The notes beneath the pieces are model-generated. The model searched no databases and was not told the origin of the DNA. It was given only the letters and a program-made list of their open reading frames with translations. A program made the translations under genes and the position numbers. 64,000 nt of DNA from CAIZWU01 sp942492905 (GTDB lineage: Bacteria > Verrucomicrobiota > Verrucomicrobiia > Verrucomicrobiales > V1-33), in NCBI GenBank assembly GCA_942492905.1, contig OW818657.1, forward strand, positions 3,410,001 through 3,474,000, read 5' to 3'. Below, one piece after another: positions 36,681-44,013 of this stretch. Every line of letters starts with the position of its first letter. Within the stretch, counting starts at the first letter, position 1.

Positions 36681-37583
36681 CTATGCGACCATATCATACT
36701 TCACGTCCGAGCACATCCTCGTCAGCAACTTCGCCACGAGTTGTTCCTGCGGTCCCGTCATGGAGCCCTTGAGGTCGTTGATATTTTTCCCCAGTTGTTT
36801 CTGATTCATCACCCTCACTGGACCTGGCGTGGTGGTTACCACGAACCACCCGGGGATGGCCAGCACCTGCATGGGGACCACCTCCACCATCAGCTCCTTC
36901 TTCAAATACTTCTGCAGCCACTCCGCATTCCGCGTCACTTGCTCCAGTTCGTCGGTGCTCCGGCCCCATGGCCACAGCAGTTGTTGTCCGTCATACTCCA
37001 CCCGGCAGTTGGCTTTCGCGTCTCCTCCTTTCGCTTTACGGCGCGTCTTCGTTTCGACCACCGCCACCCCTCCCTTTCCTACCACCACATGATCCAGGTT
37101 GAAGGGGCCTCCGCCTCCCAGACAAGGCACATCGTGAAAGATCCGGTAGCCTGCACTCCGCAGTTCCTCCAGCTGATCAGCCACGGCCCGCTCCCCAAAC
37201 AGTCCTAACCGCACATTCCGGGTTTCCACCGCCAGCGATTTTATCCGGCCCATTCCCCAGATGAGAGCAGCAACGAATAAACAGCCAGCCGCCACCAGGA
37301 GACCTATCACCCACCATCCCTGACTCCACCTGACGGCCAGAAGTGGCAGGATGGGCACCAGGAGCGGCACCGCCAAGGCCACCGCGATCGTTTCAAGCAA
37401 GCCATCCATCAATTTCCGGTGCCTCTGGTCCAGGGTCTCGCCGGCCCGGCGCATCAAAATCACATCGTCCTGCAAGGGAAACTTGCCCGCCCCCGCGGCG
37501 CACCGCTTCAACACCAGGATCACCACTCCGACAAAAAAAAGGAAATATCCGAGAAATGGCGCCCACTTTGTAATTTCTGTCAT
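36681..37583 (-). CDS. Membrane-anchored NERD-domain protein
   Basis: 300 residues. An N-terminal helix (WAPFLGYFLFFVGVVILVLKR) and two more at about 62-118 (VALAVPLLVPILPLLAV, WWVIGLLVAAGCLFVAALIWG) put a C-terminal NERD domain (about 120-260) in the cytoplasm. Motifs: GLFGERAVADQL, GYRIFHDVPC, NLDHVVVGKGGVAVVETKTR (Asp, Glu, Lys of the nuclease-like site). First gene of the tandem NERD pair. It resembles the membrane NERD proteins found in defence and stress loci, but nothing here proves such a role. Confidence 0.82.
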   Translation of the reverse strand: MTEITKWAPFLGYFLFFVGVVILVLKRCAAGAGKFPLQDDVILMRRAGETLDQRHRKLMDGLLETIAVALAVPLLVPILPLLAVRWSQGWWVIGLLVAAGCLFVAALIWGMGRIKSLAVETRNVRLGLFGERAVADQLEELRSAGYRIFHDVPCLGGGGPFNLDHVVVGKGGVAVVETKTRRKAKGGDAKANCRVEYDGQQLLWPWGRSTDELEQVTRNAEWLQKYLKKELMVEVVPMQVLAIPGWFVVTTTPGPVRVMNQKQLGKNINDLKGSMTGPQEQLVAKLLTRMCSDVKYDMVA

Positions 37584-37746
37584 TTTCCAGCATAAACCAT
37601 AATATCTACTCTGACAAGTTGGATTCTGTATTCAGACGCCCGCAAGCTTCTCCCAATGATGGCAGACTTACCCGCCACCCGGAAGGCCGTCCTTCGAATT
37701 ATTCAACCACCGTTAGCATCGGGGCTGCGCCCAATGACAACCATGG

Positions 37747-38184
37747 TCATTCGGCTGCCCGTGGTTCTGATGTCGAGTGCTTCTCATCAGGAAATCCGTC
37801 CCAACGCCACTGTGGGCTGCCGAGGTACTGCAATGTAGAAAGCCCACGATGAACGACAACTGCCAACTCGTGAACATCGCCCGGACTCGCCGAGGGTTTG
37901 CCACCGAACAAACGGCCGATGATTCCGGGGCTGCGCTTCGGGCTGACCTGCAACATCCACTGGCCGCCCTGAACCTGACTCACGACAACCTCAAGCTCCG
38001 ACGAACCCCGGCGACAGCCGACCGACCAACCACAATCGCGCCAGTTGTCCATTTCATCGTTATGCCAGCCTGCTGTCGCCAACTCTGCAGCCAGGCCGCG
38101 CATCAATCCTGCCCCGGGCGGATGATCATACTCCGCGTCCTTCTGGACCGTAGCGGTGAACTTGAGATTTTGCGAAACGGGCAT
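37747..38184 (-). CDS. Hypothetical protein, last gene of the minus-strand cassette-like array
   Basis: 145 residues from the ATG at 38184 (MPVSQNLKFTATV); the frame is open to a TTG at 38244. Mixed alpha/beta composition, Trp-rich (WHNDEMDNWRDCGWSVGC, QYLGSPQWRWDGFPD). No family assigned; such proteins are frequent in integron-like cassettes and environmental arrays. It shares strand and lower GC with the genes up to 42.8 kb. Confidence 0.6.
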   Translation of the reverse strand: MPVSQNLKFTATVQKDAEYDHPPGAGLMRGLAAELATAGWHNDEMDNWRDCGWSVGCRRGSSELEVVVSQVQGGQWMLQVSPKRSPGIIGRLFGGKPSASPGDVHELAVVVHRGLSTLQYLGSPQWRWDGFPDEKHSTSEPRAAE

Positions 38185-38240
38185 GACGTGGCAGATCGGC
38201 CGGACTATCAGTGGCGGCACCGGCGGGATCAAGCTCTGAT

Positions 38241-38598
38241 TCAACTGGGGACGTTATCGCCGGTTGCCATGCACGGGTTGTTTTCTGTTCCAGGACTATT
38301 GAGTGTCGAGTAACGGGCGATGAGGTCTGCGGTTGATACCTCCTCCCAATATTTGAGCTGTTTCTCGAGATTATGCCACCTCTCTCCAAATTTCTCCTCG
38401 TCTCCCCGAGCGGACTGCTGCCGTTTCATGGAAAAGACACTTTATCACCGCCAGATGTGCCGATCTCACCTTCCCGGCGGCCTTTTCCACCCGATTGTCC
38501 GGAGAATCGGTGGAAATGAAATGGACCAACTCCGCTTCTCGTTTCTTGAGGATCCCCTTCTTCTTTTGAGCGCCTTTGCGAACGATGTAAGCAGTCAT
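38241..38598 (-). pseudogene. Hypothetical gene split by a frameshift
   Basis: From the ATG at 38598, about 57 residues (MTAYIVRKGAQKKKGILKKREAEL..., SAHLAVIKCLFH) look like a real basic protein, but the frame then degrades. A second frame starting at the ATG at 38429 continues with coding-like residues (GDEEKFGERWHNLEKQLKYWEEVSTADLIARYS) to a stop at 38241. The two overlap around TTTCCATGAAAC (about 38423-38434). A single indel there would give one protein of about 115 residues. Two separate coupled small genes is the alternative. Confidence 0.38.
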
Positions 38599-38733
38599 TT
38601 CCGATCCTTTCGGCAGACGTGAAGCGCCAGCATCCCTACCAGCGGGGGCGGGCGTCGCTCACGGGGTAGAGGTTCTGGTTACAGGAGATCATCTCAGGAA
38701 AACGGCTGGCAGGGGTTGTCCCGGCGTGGCTTG

Positions 38734-39462
38734 CTATTTTTTGAACGGGAACCATGATCGCTTCTTGGTAACTACACTCTTCCGACCTGGATTCAGATTC
38801 TCGGAAACACCATTCTTGTCAAACCCGTCGAATAGCGCTTCTGCACCCTCCTTCAGCTTCAAATCCATTTCGTCTGCATGGAGTGGTACCACGGTGTGAA
38901 AATGAATGGTCTTTTCGGCATCGATTACGAGCTCGTGGAAGCCCTGAGGAATGGTAATCGGCGGAAGTAGGATCACACCAGTCATCTGGGTATTGGAGGC
39001 GAATGGTTCAGGTGGATTGCCGTTCGGGATCGTGTGCATGGACCATAGCCAAGTCTGATATTCATGAGGAAATCTCGCGAAGAATTTGAGCATTCGAATC
39101 GGCCAATAGTTCGCCTCGTCTTTCCATGACTTCTCCGACATCGGCCAATCTGGCGGCAACGAGATCAACAGCTCCGAGTATCTTAACGCGCCATACTCCT
39201 CCGGGGCATTCATCGGGCGGTCACTCATCCCGGACGTTACCAAAGTGTAGCAATTCCGTTCAGGACGTGGCTCCACAATGTGAATATCGACATGCACTAA
39301 ATCCGAAATGGTCTCATGGAAAACGGTGGCTACTGGGCCAACGTGAGCCTCTATGTGCTCACTAATCCGATCGATATTCTCGGAATCTCCAATCGCGAAT
39401 TCGAAGTCGCGCTCCCGATACTCATGCCGGTAAATAGGTGCTCCTGAATCAGATTGTTCCAT
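38734..39462 (-). CDS. SUFU (suppressor of fused)-domain protein
   Basis: 242 residues from the ATG at 39462 (in-frame ATGs at 39489 and 39504 also exist but would overlap the attC-like box). The SUFU-like fold is supported by HVDIHIVEPRPERNCYTLVTSGMSDRPM, YSELLISLPPDWP and the 'LLPPITIP...F' strand with a C-terminal 'IHFHTVVPLHADEMDLK' block. Bacterial SUFU proteins are often toxin-immunity or accessory proteins; the eukaryotic Hedgehog role does not transfer. It sits in a minus-strand array with short attC-like spacers, suggesting capture as a mobile cassette. Confidence 0.78.
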   Translation of the reverse strand: MEQSDSGAPIYRHEYRERDFEFAIGDSENIDRISEHIEAHVGPVATVFHETISDLVHVDIHIVEPRPERNCYTLVTSGMSDRPMNAPEEYGALRYSELLISLPPDWPMSEKSWKDEANYWPIRMLKFFARFPHEYQTWLWSMHTIPNGNPPEPFASNTQMTGVILLPPITIPQGFHELVIDAEKTIHFHTVVPLHADEMDLKLKEGAEALFDGFDKNGVSENLNPGRKSVVTKKRSWFPFKK

Positions 39463-39471
39463 AGTTTTCTG

Positions 39472-39605
39472 GGCTAACGTCAGAGTCATCCTACGCCTGA
39501 CCAAGGGCGCGCTGCGACATCTGGATTAAAGGTTGAATGGACATGACGGTTTAAACCCGGCAGAGGGTCAGGCCTTTGGTTCGACGACTTGTTCGGCTGT
39601 TGGGC
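39472..39605 (-). repeat. attC-like recombination site between the LanC-like and SUFU genes
   Basis: Read on the minus strand: box GCCCAAC (39605-39599; fits RYYYAAC), then AAGTCGTC, GCCTGACC, a loop, GGTCAGGC, GATGACT and GACGTTAGCC (GTTAGCC at 39478-39472; fits GTTRRRY at 6 of 7). The inner arms pair perfectly over 8 bases (GCCTGACC/GGTCAGGC) and outer arms pair with interruptions, the bulged imperfect palindrome typical of attC. Length 134 bp. The start codon of the SUFU gene follows about 15 bases after the right box. Confidence 0.6.
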
Positions 39606-39624
39606 AGCTCACCCGATTCCATGC

Positions 39625-40803
39625 TCAGATCAGTGGGGGCTCGAATTGAAGGGGATTCGCCACTCGAAGGAAAAAGTAGCCAATTCCAGACGCTCCGTAA
39701 GTGAAGTCGGCTGAAAAGCAATCGGCAGCATCGGTAGGCCAACAATCCTGACCGTCGATGATGGAGCGGTAGGCCATTGCCATCCCGGCAAACTCCCGGG
39801 CCCGTTCCAGCCAAATCTCCTTCCTTGTGATGCGATAGAGCTCCACCAGAAGCTCTCCGCCCCCCGCGAGGCCCGTGCAGAAAGTCGGATTCTTCCGGTA
39901 GTCCCCGTATTGATACGTGGCTTCACCAGCTTGCAGCGCCATCGACAGATAGTCGGGTTGCCCGAGCAGTCCTGCCGCCTTCGCAAAGACAAGTCCTATG
40001 CCAGGCGCGCCATGACTGTATTGGCATCGGGAAAGTTCATCCGCTCCGAGAATGGGACTCCAGTTGATGCCTCCCCGGGCAGGTTGGGCGTGATGGATCA
40101 AGGTTTCCAGAAGCGCCACCGCCAGCCCTTTCCAATGAGCGTCGGAAGTCACCTGGTAGAGACAGGAGAAAAAATGAGCCACCCCGGAAATGCCGTGCGC
40201 GAGACCCGAGTAGGGTTTGGCCCCAAAACTTTTCTGGACAGGGTCCACCAGGCAGTGCGTTCCCAACCCGTCCGTGACGAGTTGATCCTCGAGCCAGCGG
40301 CCGCACCGGATAGCCCCTTCCAGATATTTGGCCTCGGGCTTCTTCTGCCACAGTTGTAAAAGCAGCCACCCGTTGGATGCCTCTCCACTGATGAAATCCG
40401 TGATGGGTCCGGGAGCTTCGTCGAGGACGTGGTTCGCCAAACCTTCGATCAGTCCGGGAAATTCATCACGGCCACTGGCTCTGGATAGGCAGAGAGCGGC
40501 ATAGGCGATCCCAAATTTACCCATTTGCACGCCGCGTTGGAAGTTATCCTGTTCCGGTTCATTCTGAACTGACCAAGTGACGGCACCCCGGGCGAGTTCC
40601 AACGCGCGTGGATTCCGGGTCGCCTCATAATAGGCCGAGAGAAAGATCGGAATTCCACCCACACCGTTGAAGATGCTGAAGTGGTATTGCGGACGATTCT
40701 CATAGTCGTATGTCCTCCAGCGGAATCCAGAATCCACGGCTTCCGCCGTTGCGTTGATGAAGGAAAATACGGAATCTGCCGGAGAATTAGCTAACTGCGT
40801 CAT
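39625..40803 (-). CDS. LanC-like protein (lanthionine synthetase C fold), metal site altered
   Basis: 392 residues, about the size of stand-alone LanC. Alpha/alpha-barrel repeats with Gly-rich turns: FNGVGGIPIFL, GKFGIAYAAL, SGLAHGISGVAHFF (His 203, the conserved GxAHG), YSHGAPGIGLVFA at 262-274, and FCTGLAGGGELL at 308-319. In LanC the zinc ligands lie in WC(Y/H)G and CHG. Here the first Cys position reads Ser 263 (a Cys is three residues earlier, 260) and CHG reads CTG (Cys 309, Thr 310). Two of three ligands therefore look changed. No lanthipeptide precursor, dehydratase or exporter is adjacent, so it is an orphan, possibly non-catalytic. Confidence 0.85.
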   Translation of the reverse strand: MTQLANSPADSVFSFINATAEAVDSGFRWRTYDYENRPQYHFSIFNGVGGIPIFLSAYYEATRNPRALELARGAVTWSVQNEPEQDNFQRGVQMGKFGIAYAALCLSRASGRDEFPGLIEGLANHVLDEAPGPITDFISGEASNGWLLLQLWQKKPEAKYLEGAIRCGRWLEDQLVTDGLGTHCLVDPVQKSFGAKPYSGLAHGISGVAHFFSCLYQVTSDAHWKGLAVALLETLIHHAQPARGGINWSPILGADELSRCQYSHGAPGIGLVFAKAAGLLGQPDYLSMALQAGEATYQYGDYRKNPTFCTGLAGGGELLVELYRITRKEIWLERAREFAGMAMAYRSIIDGQDCWPTDAADCFSADFTYGASGIGYFFLRVANPLQFEPPLI

Positions 40804-40810
40804 ATTTTCT

Positions 40811-40915
40811 ACCGAACGTCAAAAGTCCATCCACGGATGCGGCGGATTCAGCGTTGATTCAAGGCGAAAGCATTCTGCTGCTTTGCCACTCCCGACTTGT
40901 TCGCCGACGTTAGAT
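40811..40915 (-). repeat. attC-like recombination site before the LanC-like gene
   Basis: Minus-strand reading: ATCTAAC (40915-40909; perfect RYYYAAC), GTCGGCGAACAAGTC, a long loop, GACTTTTGACGTTCGGT (right box GTTCGGT, 40817-40811). AACGTC and AAGTC on the left pair with GACGTT and GACTT on the right. The left half shares CGAACAAGTCG with the site at 39472-39605, showing a common family. The LanC-like start codon follows 8 bases after the right box. Confidence 0.58.
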
Positions 40916-40939
40916 TGTTTGCCATGTAGGCAGCAACGA

Positions 40940-41239
40940 TCATTCGAAAGGCTTGTTGAAATCTCGGACTTGAACGTAATCGCCTTGGAAGCGCTTTGTG
41001 CCTGGGCGCGGCTCATACTCAGCTTGCATTATCGTGTCCCGCCAATCGGATTCGGCTGTCTGAATCGCGTAACCCAATCGATCGATCTTCCCTTGTGCGA
41101 GGAACACTAAGCACCTCAAAATGCGGTCCCCGAGATCGGGATGTTTTAAGGCGAACTCATTCAAACGTGCCAACATCTCCTCGGCGAGATCTCCCGAGTC
41201 AGCTTGAGCTCTCTGCTGAATGTCCGGGGCGATGGTCAT
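40940..41239 (-). CDS. Small hypothetical protein of the cassette-like array
   Basis: 99 residues, helical and acidic in the first half (GDLAEEMLARLNEFALKHPDLGDRILRCLVFLAQGK), ending in a mixed region (RRDTIMQAEYE-like, DYVQVRDFNKPFE). Probably cytoplasmic. No family recognised. It is bounded downstream by an attC-like site and upstream by the shared CGTTCGCC box, as expected for a one-gene cassette. Confidence 0.6.
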   Translation of the reverse strand: MTIAPDIQQRAQADSGDLAEEMLARLNEFALKHPDLGDRILRCLVFLAQGKIDRLGYAIQTAESDWRDTIMQAEYEPRPGTKRFQGDYVQVRDFNKPFE

Positions 41240-41249
41240 CCGATTTCTT

Positions 41250-41356
41250 GGCGAACGTCGAGGCCACCCGCTACCGGGAGCGCCCCTCCAATTCAGGTTG
41301 AGGTTTCTGGTTACCCTCCGACTTCGATTCAGAGCGGGTAGCGGGTTGCTCAGCGC
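41250..41356 (-). repeat. Degenerate attC-like inverted repeat overlapping a gene end
   Basis: GGTAGCGGGT at 41337-41346 is the exact complement of ACCCGCTACC at 41266-41275; an outer part (TGAG/CTCG and neighbours) pairs imperfectly. The right end on the minus strand is GACGTTCGCC, the same box that precedes three other start codons. The left arm lies inside the 3' end of the membrane-protein gene, as often seen for attC sites. Confidence 0.45.
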
Positions 41357-41963
41357 CGTCTTGTTCCCCTGATAGTTGTTTCAGGCGCGCCCGGCGTTCT
41401 TTGTGTAATTCCTCGTAATGAGCCTTCCGGTTTGGAAGTTCGACCAGCGCACTGGAAAGAGCCACTACGCCGGGTATCAGAAAGATCGAGTAGCTCGCCA
41501 GGTTGCCCCACACAACCGCTCTGGAGATCTTCGACCACTCATGATCCGGGAGCCGCTTCATAATCGTCCGGCGCTCAATCCATACCGAGCCCATCCAGAA
41601 CGGGATCAACACCACAATCGAAGCCGCTGCGCTGCCCACTTTCAGCCACAATGTTGGCTGCATCCCACCAAAAACCGCGGTCTGCATGAACGTCGAAACG
41701 ACTGCTGGATGTGCTTCGAGCCCAAGCGCTGACAAACCCATCGAAACCGGAATCAGCCCCCCAATCCAAAGGAGCCAGGCGAACGGAATGCCAACAATCG
41801 TGGACTTCCAGTTCGCGATTAGTGCGTGCCGGTATGACTCGGCGTAACCAAGCTCAAGAATTCGCATCACGAACCATCCTTCGATTCCTGCGATGACAAA
41901 GAGGCCAATCAGCGTCGCGTAGCTGTGCGGCAGAAAGGATGGTAACGCGACATTGGCGAGCAT
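41271..41963 (-). CDS. Multi-pass membrane protein, unknown function
   Basis: 230 residues with four or five hydrophobic segments (YATLIGLFVIAGIEGWFVM, TIVGIPFAWLLWIGGLIPVSMG, VGSAAASIVVLIPFWMGSV, ASYSIFLIPGVVALSSAL) and a long charged cytoplasmic tail rich in Gln, Glu, Ser and Lys. No family assigned. Start codon 19-20 bases after a CGTTCGCC box and 24 bases after the stop of the NlpC/P60 gene. Confidence 0.65.
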   Translation of the reverse strand: MLANVALPSFLPHSYATLIGLFVIAGIEGWFVMRILELGYAESYRHALIANWKSTIVGIPFAWLLWIGGLIPVSMGLSALGLEAHPAVVSTFMQTAVFGGMQPTLWLKVGSAAASIVVLIPFWMGSVWIERRTIMKRLPDHEWSKISRAVVWGNLASYSIFLIPGVVALSSALVELPNRKAHYEELHKERRARLKQLSGEQDGAEQPATRSESKSEGNQKPQPELEGRSR

Positions 41964-41973
41964 TGTATTTTTT

Positions 41974-42056
41974 GGCGAACGCGAATGTCAGCGACGGAAG
42001 CCAGCCGGCACTGAGGTTGATATTCCACCCTGGGGGAACCGGCTCGCTCCCGTTCC
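41974..42056 (-). repeat. Degenerate attC-like inverted repeat at the 3' end of the NlpC/P60 gene
   Basis: Arms 41991-42008 and 42039-42056 are complementary at 14 of 18 positions. The right end on the minus strand is GCGTTCGCC (ending 41974), followed by an A-rich run and the next start codon. It overlaps the last about 22 codons of the NlpC/P60 gene. Confidence 0.4.
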
Positions 42057-42800
42057 CTGCACGATTTGGTCCGGGGATTCCTGTGCCACGAACCACTTCC
42101 AGCGCACAAATTTCACTGGCCTGTTGAACCACGGGTTGTCGGTCGGAAGAGATACTTCGATGACCTTTTGCGCATCGGGGTCGGCCTCGATCCACGTAGT
42201 GCCCCCGAGGTATGCCATGACGTGAACCCCATCAGCGGTAACCGCAAGGTCCCCCGCCTTCAGCTTCGAATGATCAGCGGTGGCAACACCTTCCTCCCGA
42301 AACAACTCGGCTGTCCATCCTCGGTAACCTTCCCCTAATGCCAATGCAGAACTGTCGTGCCACCAGAGGGTCATGGCGTCCCGGATAGGCCTCCCGTTGA
42401 ACGTTCGAAGTCCGTGATAAAGCCCGCTCCAAACAAGTCCCTTCCGGACAAGACCAGAGCAGTCAATCCCGAGCCAACCCTCGCCGCCCCACACATAGCG
42501 GACCCCGCGGAACAAGCGCAGTCCCCGCGAATAATCTGCTGCCAAACGATCAGGATCAACGGAGCGACCGGGCAAACACGCTGCTATCGCCGGAAGAACT
42601 CCCATGAGCAGCAAAACAATTCGTATGGCCTTCCACTTCCACCACAAGACCAACGCGCCCGTCCATGCCGTCGCAACTCCGGCGACAACGGCAAGCCGCG
42701 TGATCCTATATTCGACGGGATAAAGGCACAGGATCACCGTCAAGATTAGAGTCCAGACCCAGACTCGCTTCACTGCCTTGGTAGGGTCACTGAGGTTCAT
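41988..42800 (-). CDS. Membrane-anchored NlpC/P60-family cysteine peptidase
   Basis: 270 residues. Three N-terminal hydrophobic segments (VWVWTLILTVILCLYPV, LAVVAGVATAWTGALVLWW, IVLLLMGVLPAIAACLP) place an NlpC/P60 domain from about residue 95 outside the cytoplasm. Catalytic Cys 114 in GIDCSGLV, catalytic His in ADGVHVMAYLG near residue 197, and a following acidic residue in WIEADPDAQ. Family members cut peptidoglycan peptides. First gene of the minus-strand array; its start overlaps a short questionable frame in the region upstream. Confidence 0.82.
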   Translation of the reverse strand: MNLSDPTKAVKRVWVWTLILTVILCLYPVEYRITRLAVVAGVATAWTGALVLWWKWKAIRIVLLLMGVLPAIAACLPGRSVDPDRLAADYSRGLRLFRGVRYVWGGEGWLGIDCSGLVRKGLVWSGLYHGLRTFNGRPIRDAMTLWWHDSSALALGEGYRGWTAELFREEGVATADHSKLKAGDLAVTADGVHVMAYLGGTTWIEADPDAQKVIEVSLPTDNPWFNRPVKFVRWKWFVAQESPDQIVQGTGASRFPQGGISTSVPAGFRR

Positions 42801-42865
42801 ATGCTGGAAAGCGCGATGGCCGCTGATTCGCCGAGCGTAAGAGGTGAGGCAGCGGCGCGCAAGGC

Positions 42866-42896
42866 TGTGTTCCTCTGCGCCATCTGTGGTAAAGCC
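42866..42896. other. Intergenic 'cacagatggc-cagaggaacacag'-type sequence
   Basis: On the minus strand TTTACCACAGATGGCGCAGAGGAACACAG resembles, from memory, dispersed intergenic repeats common in environmental bacteria. Split here into parts: ACCACAGATGGC, GCAGAGGAACACAG. Only one copy is in the window. It marks the upstream edge of the array in a 193-base gap without a convincing gene. Confidence 0.25.
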
Positions 42897-42993
42897 ATCC
42901 AGGAGGGAACCGGAGCAGGCGTTTCAGGAGGACAATTTGCTGCTTCCAAAACCAGCCCGTCCCAGGCTTTAGTGGGGGCGAAAGAAACCAACG

Positions 42994-43881
42994 ATGCTCC
43001 TCATGAAACTATCCCCATGGATCCTGATTGCCTGCGTGGCGCTCCTGCGGCCGGCCGGCCTGCCGGCGGCGGAAACGATCATCTACAAACAAGTGGAGGG
43101 CCGGGATCTGAAATTGCTGGTGGAAAAGCCCCCGGGCTGGACGGCGGCGGATCAACGCCCGGCTATCTTGTTTTTCTTTGGCGGGGGCTGGGTCGGAGGC
43201 ACACCGGAGCAATTCCGCCCCCAGAGCACCTACCTCGCCTCGCGGGGGATGGTCGGCCTCCGGGTGGAATACCGCACCATCCCCAAAGGCGACAGCGGGC
43301 CGCCCGTGGTCTGCTGTGCCGACGCCAAATCGGCGATGCGTTATGTGCGCTCCCATGCCGCGGAGCTGGGGGTGGATCCGCGACGCATCGCCGGAGCCGG
43401 GGGTTCCGCCGGGGGACATCTGGCGGCCTTTACTGCGCTGGTCCCGGGATTGGATGACTCGGAGGATGATCTCAAGGTCAGCTGCCGGCCGGATGCCCTG
43501 GTGCTCTTCAACCCGGTGTTCGACAACAGCCCGGAAGCCTGGGGACACGGACGCACCGGCAGCCGGTGGCGGGAATTCTCCCCAGCCCACCACATCACCA
43601 AAGGGGCTCCCCCGGCGATCGTGTTTCTGGGGGACGCTGACAAGTTGATCCCGGTCCGGGTGCTGGAGAACTTCCGTCAGGAAATGGAGAAGGCGGGATC
43701 GCGCTGCGAGGCCCGGATCTATCCGGGAGCCGGTCACGGGTTTTTCAACAAGGCGCCCTATCTGAACCAAACGCTGCAGGCGGCAGATGTTTTTCTTACC
43801 TCGCTCGGGTGGCTGAAGGGTCCCCCCACTCTCAACGCGGAGGAACCTGCCCAGCCTCCCGCCACGCCCAAGGAGAAGTGA
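42994..43881 (+). CDS. Exported alpha/beta hydrolase (acetyl-esterase/BD-FAE-like)
   Basis: 295 residues (second ATG at 43003 is equally possible). Signal peptide ending LPAAE. Oxyanion motif FFFGGGWVGG (HGGG-like with Phe-Gly), nucleophile elbow GAGGSAGGHLA near residues 135-145, catalytic Asp in FLGDADKLIP and His in GAGHGFF. This is the pattern of the acetylxylan/feruloyl-esterase-type hydrolases of polysaccharide loci. The arylsulfatase gene follows in the same direction after 132 bases, suggesting joint action on sulfated, acylated glycans. Confidence 0.88.
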   Translation: MLLMKLSPWILIACVALLRPAGLPAAETIIYKQVEGRDLKLLVEKPPGWTAADQRPAILFFFGGGWVGGTPEQFRPQSTYLASRGMVGLRVEYRTIPKGDSGPPVVCCADAKSAMRYVRSHAAELGVDPRRIAGAGGSAGGHLAAFTALVPGLDDSEDDLKVSCRPDALVLFNPVFDNSPEAWGHGRTGSRWREFSPAHHITKGAPPAIVFLGDADKLIPVRVLENFRQEMEKAGSRCEARIYPGAGHGFFNKAPYLNQTLQAADVFLTSLGWLKGPPTLNAEEPAQPPATPKEK

Positions 43882-44013
43882 GGACGGTCCGCCGGGTGCC
43901 GGCCATCCGCTCCCACGACGCCCGGTCGTCGGGGAAAAACTTCGCCCCCCTGCCCTGTCCTGACCAAACCCGTCCCTTTCCCTTCCCGCACCAGTCCTTT
44001 TCTTTTTCCTGCC

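Noticed and set aside
37747..42800. A prophage or ICE explanation for the accessory island
   Set aside because: No structural phage, relaxase, recombinase or att/tRNA site is visible; the spacer structure fits cassette sites better.
42797..42991. A 64-codon minus-strand frame overlapping the NlpC/P60 start
   Set aside because: Ala/Ser/Pro-rich with no family; the region resembles an intergenic repeat rather than a gene.
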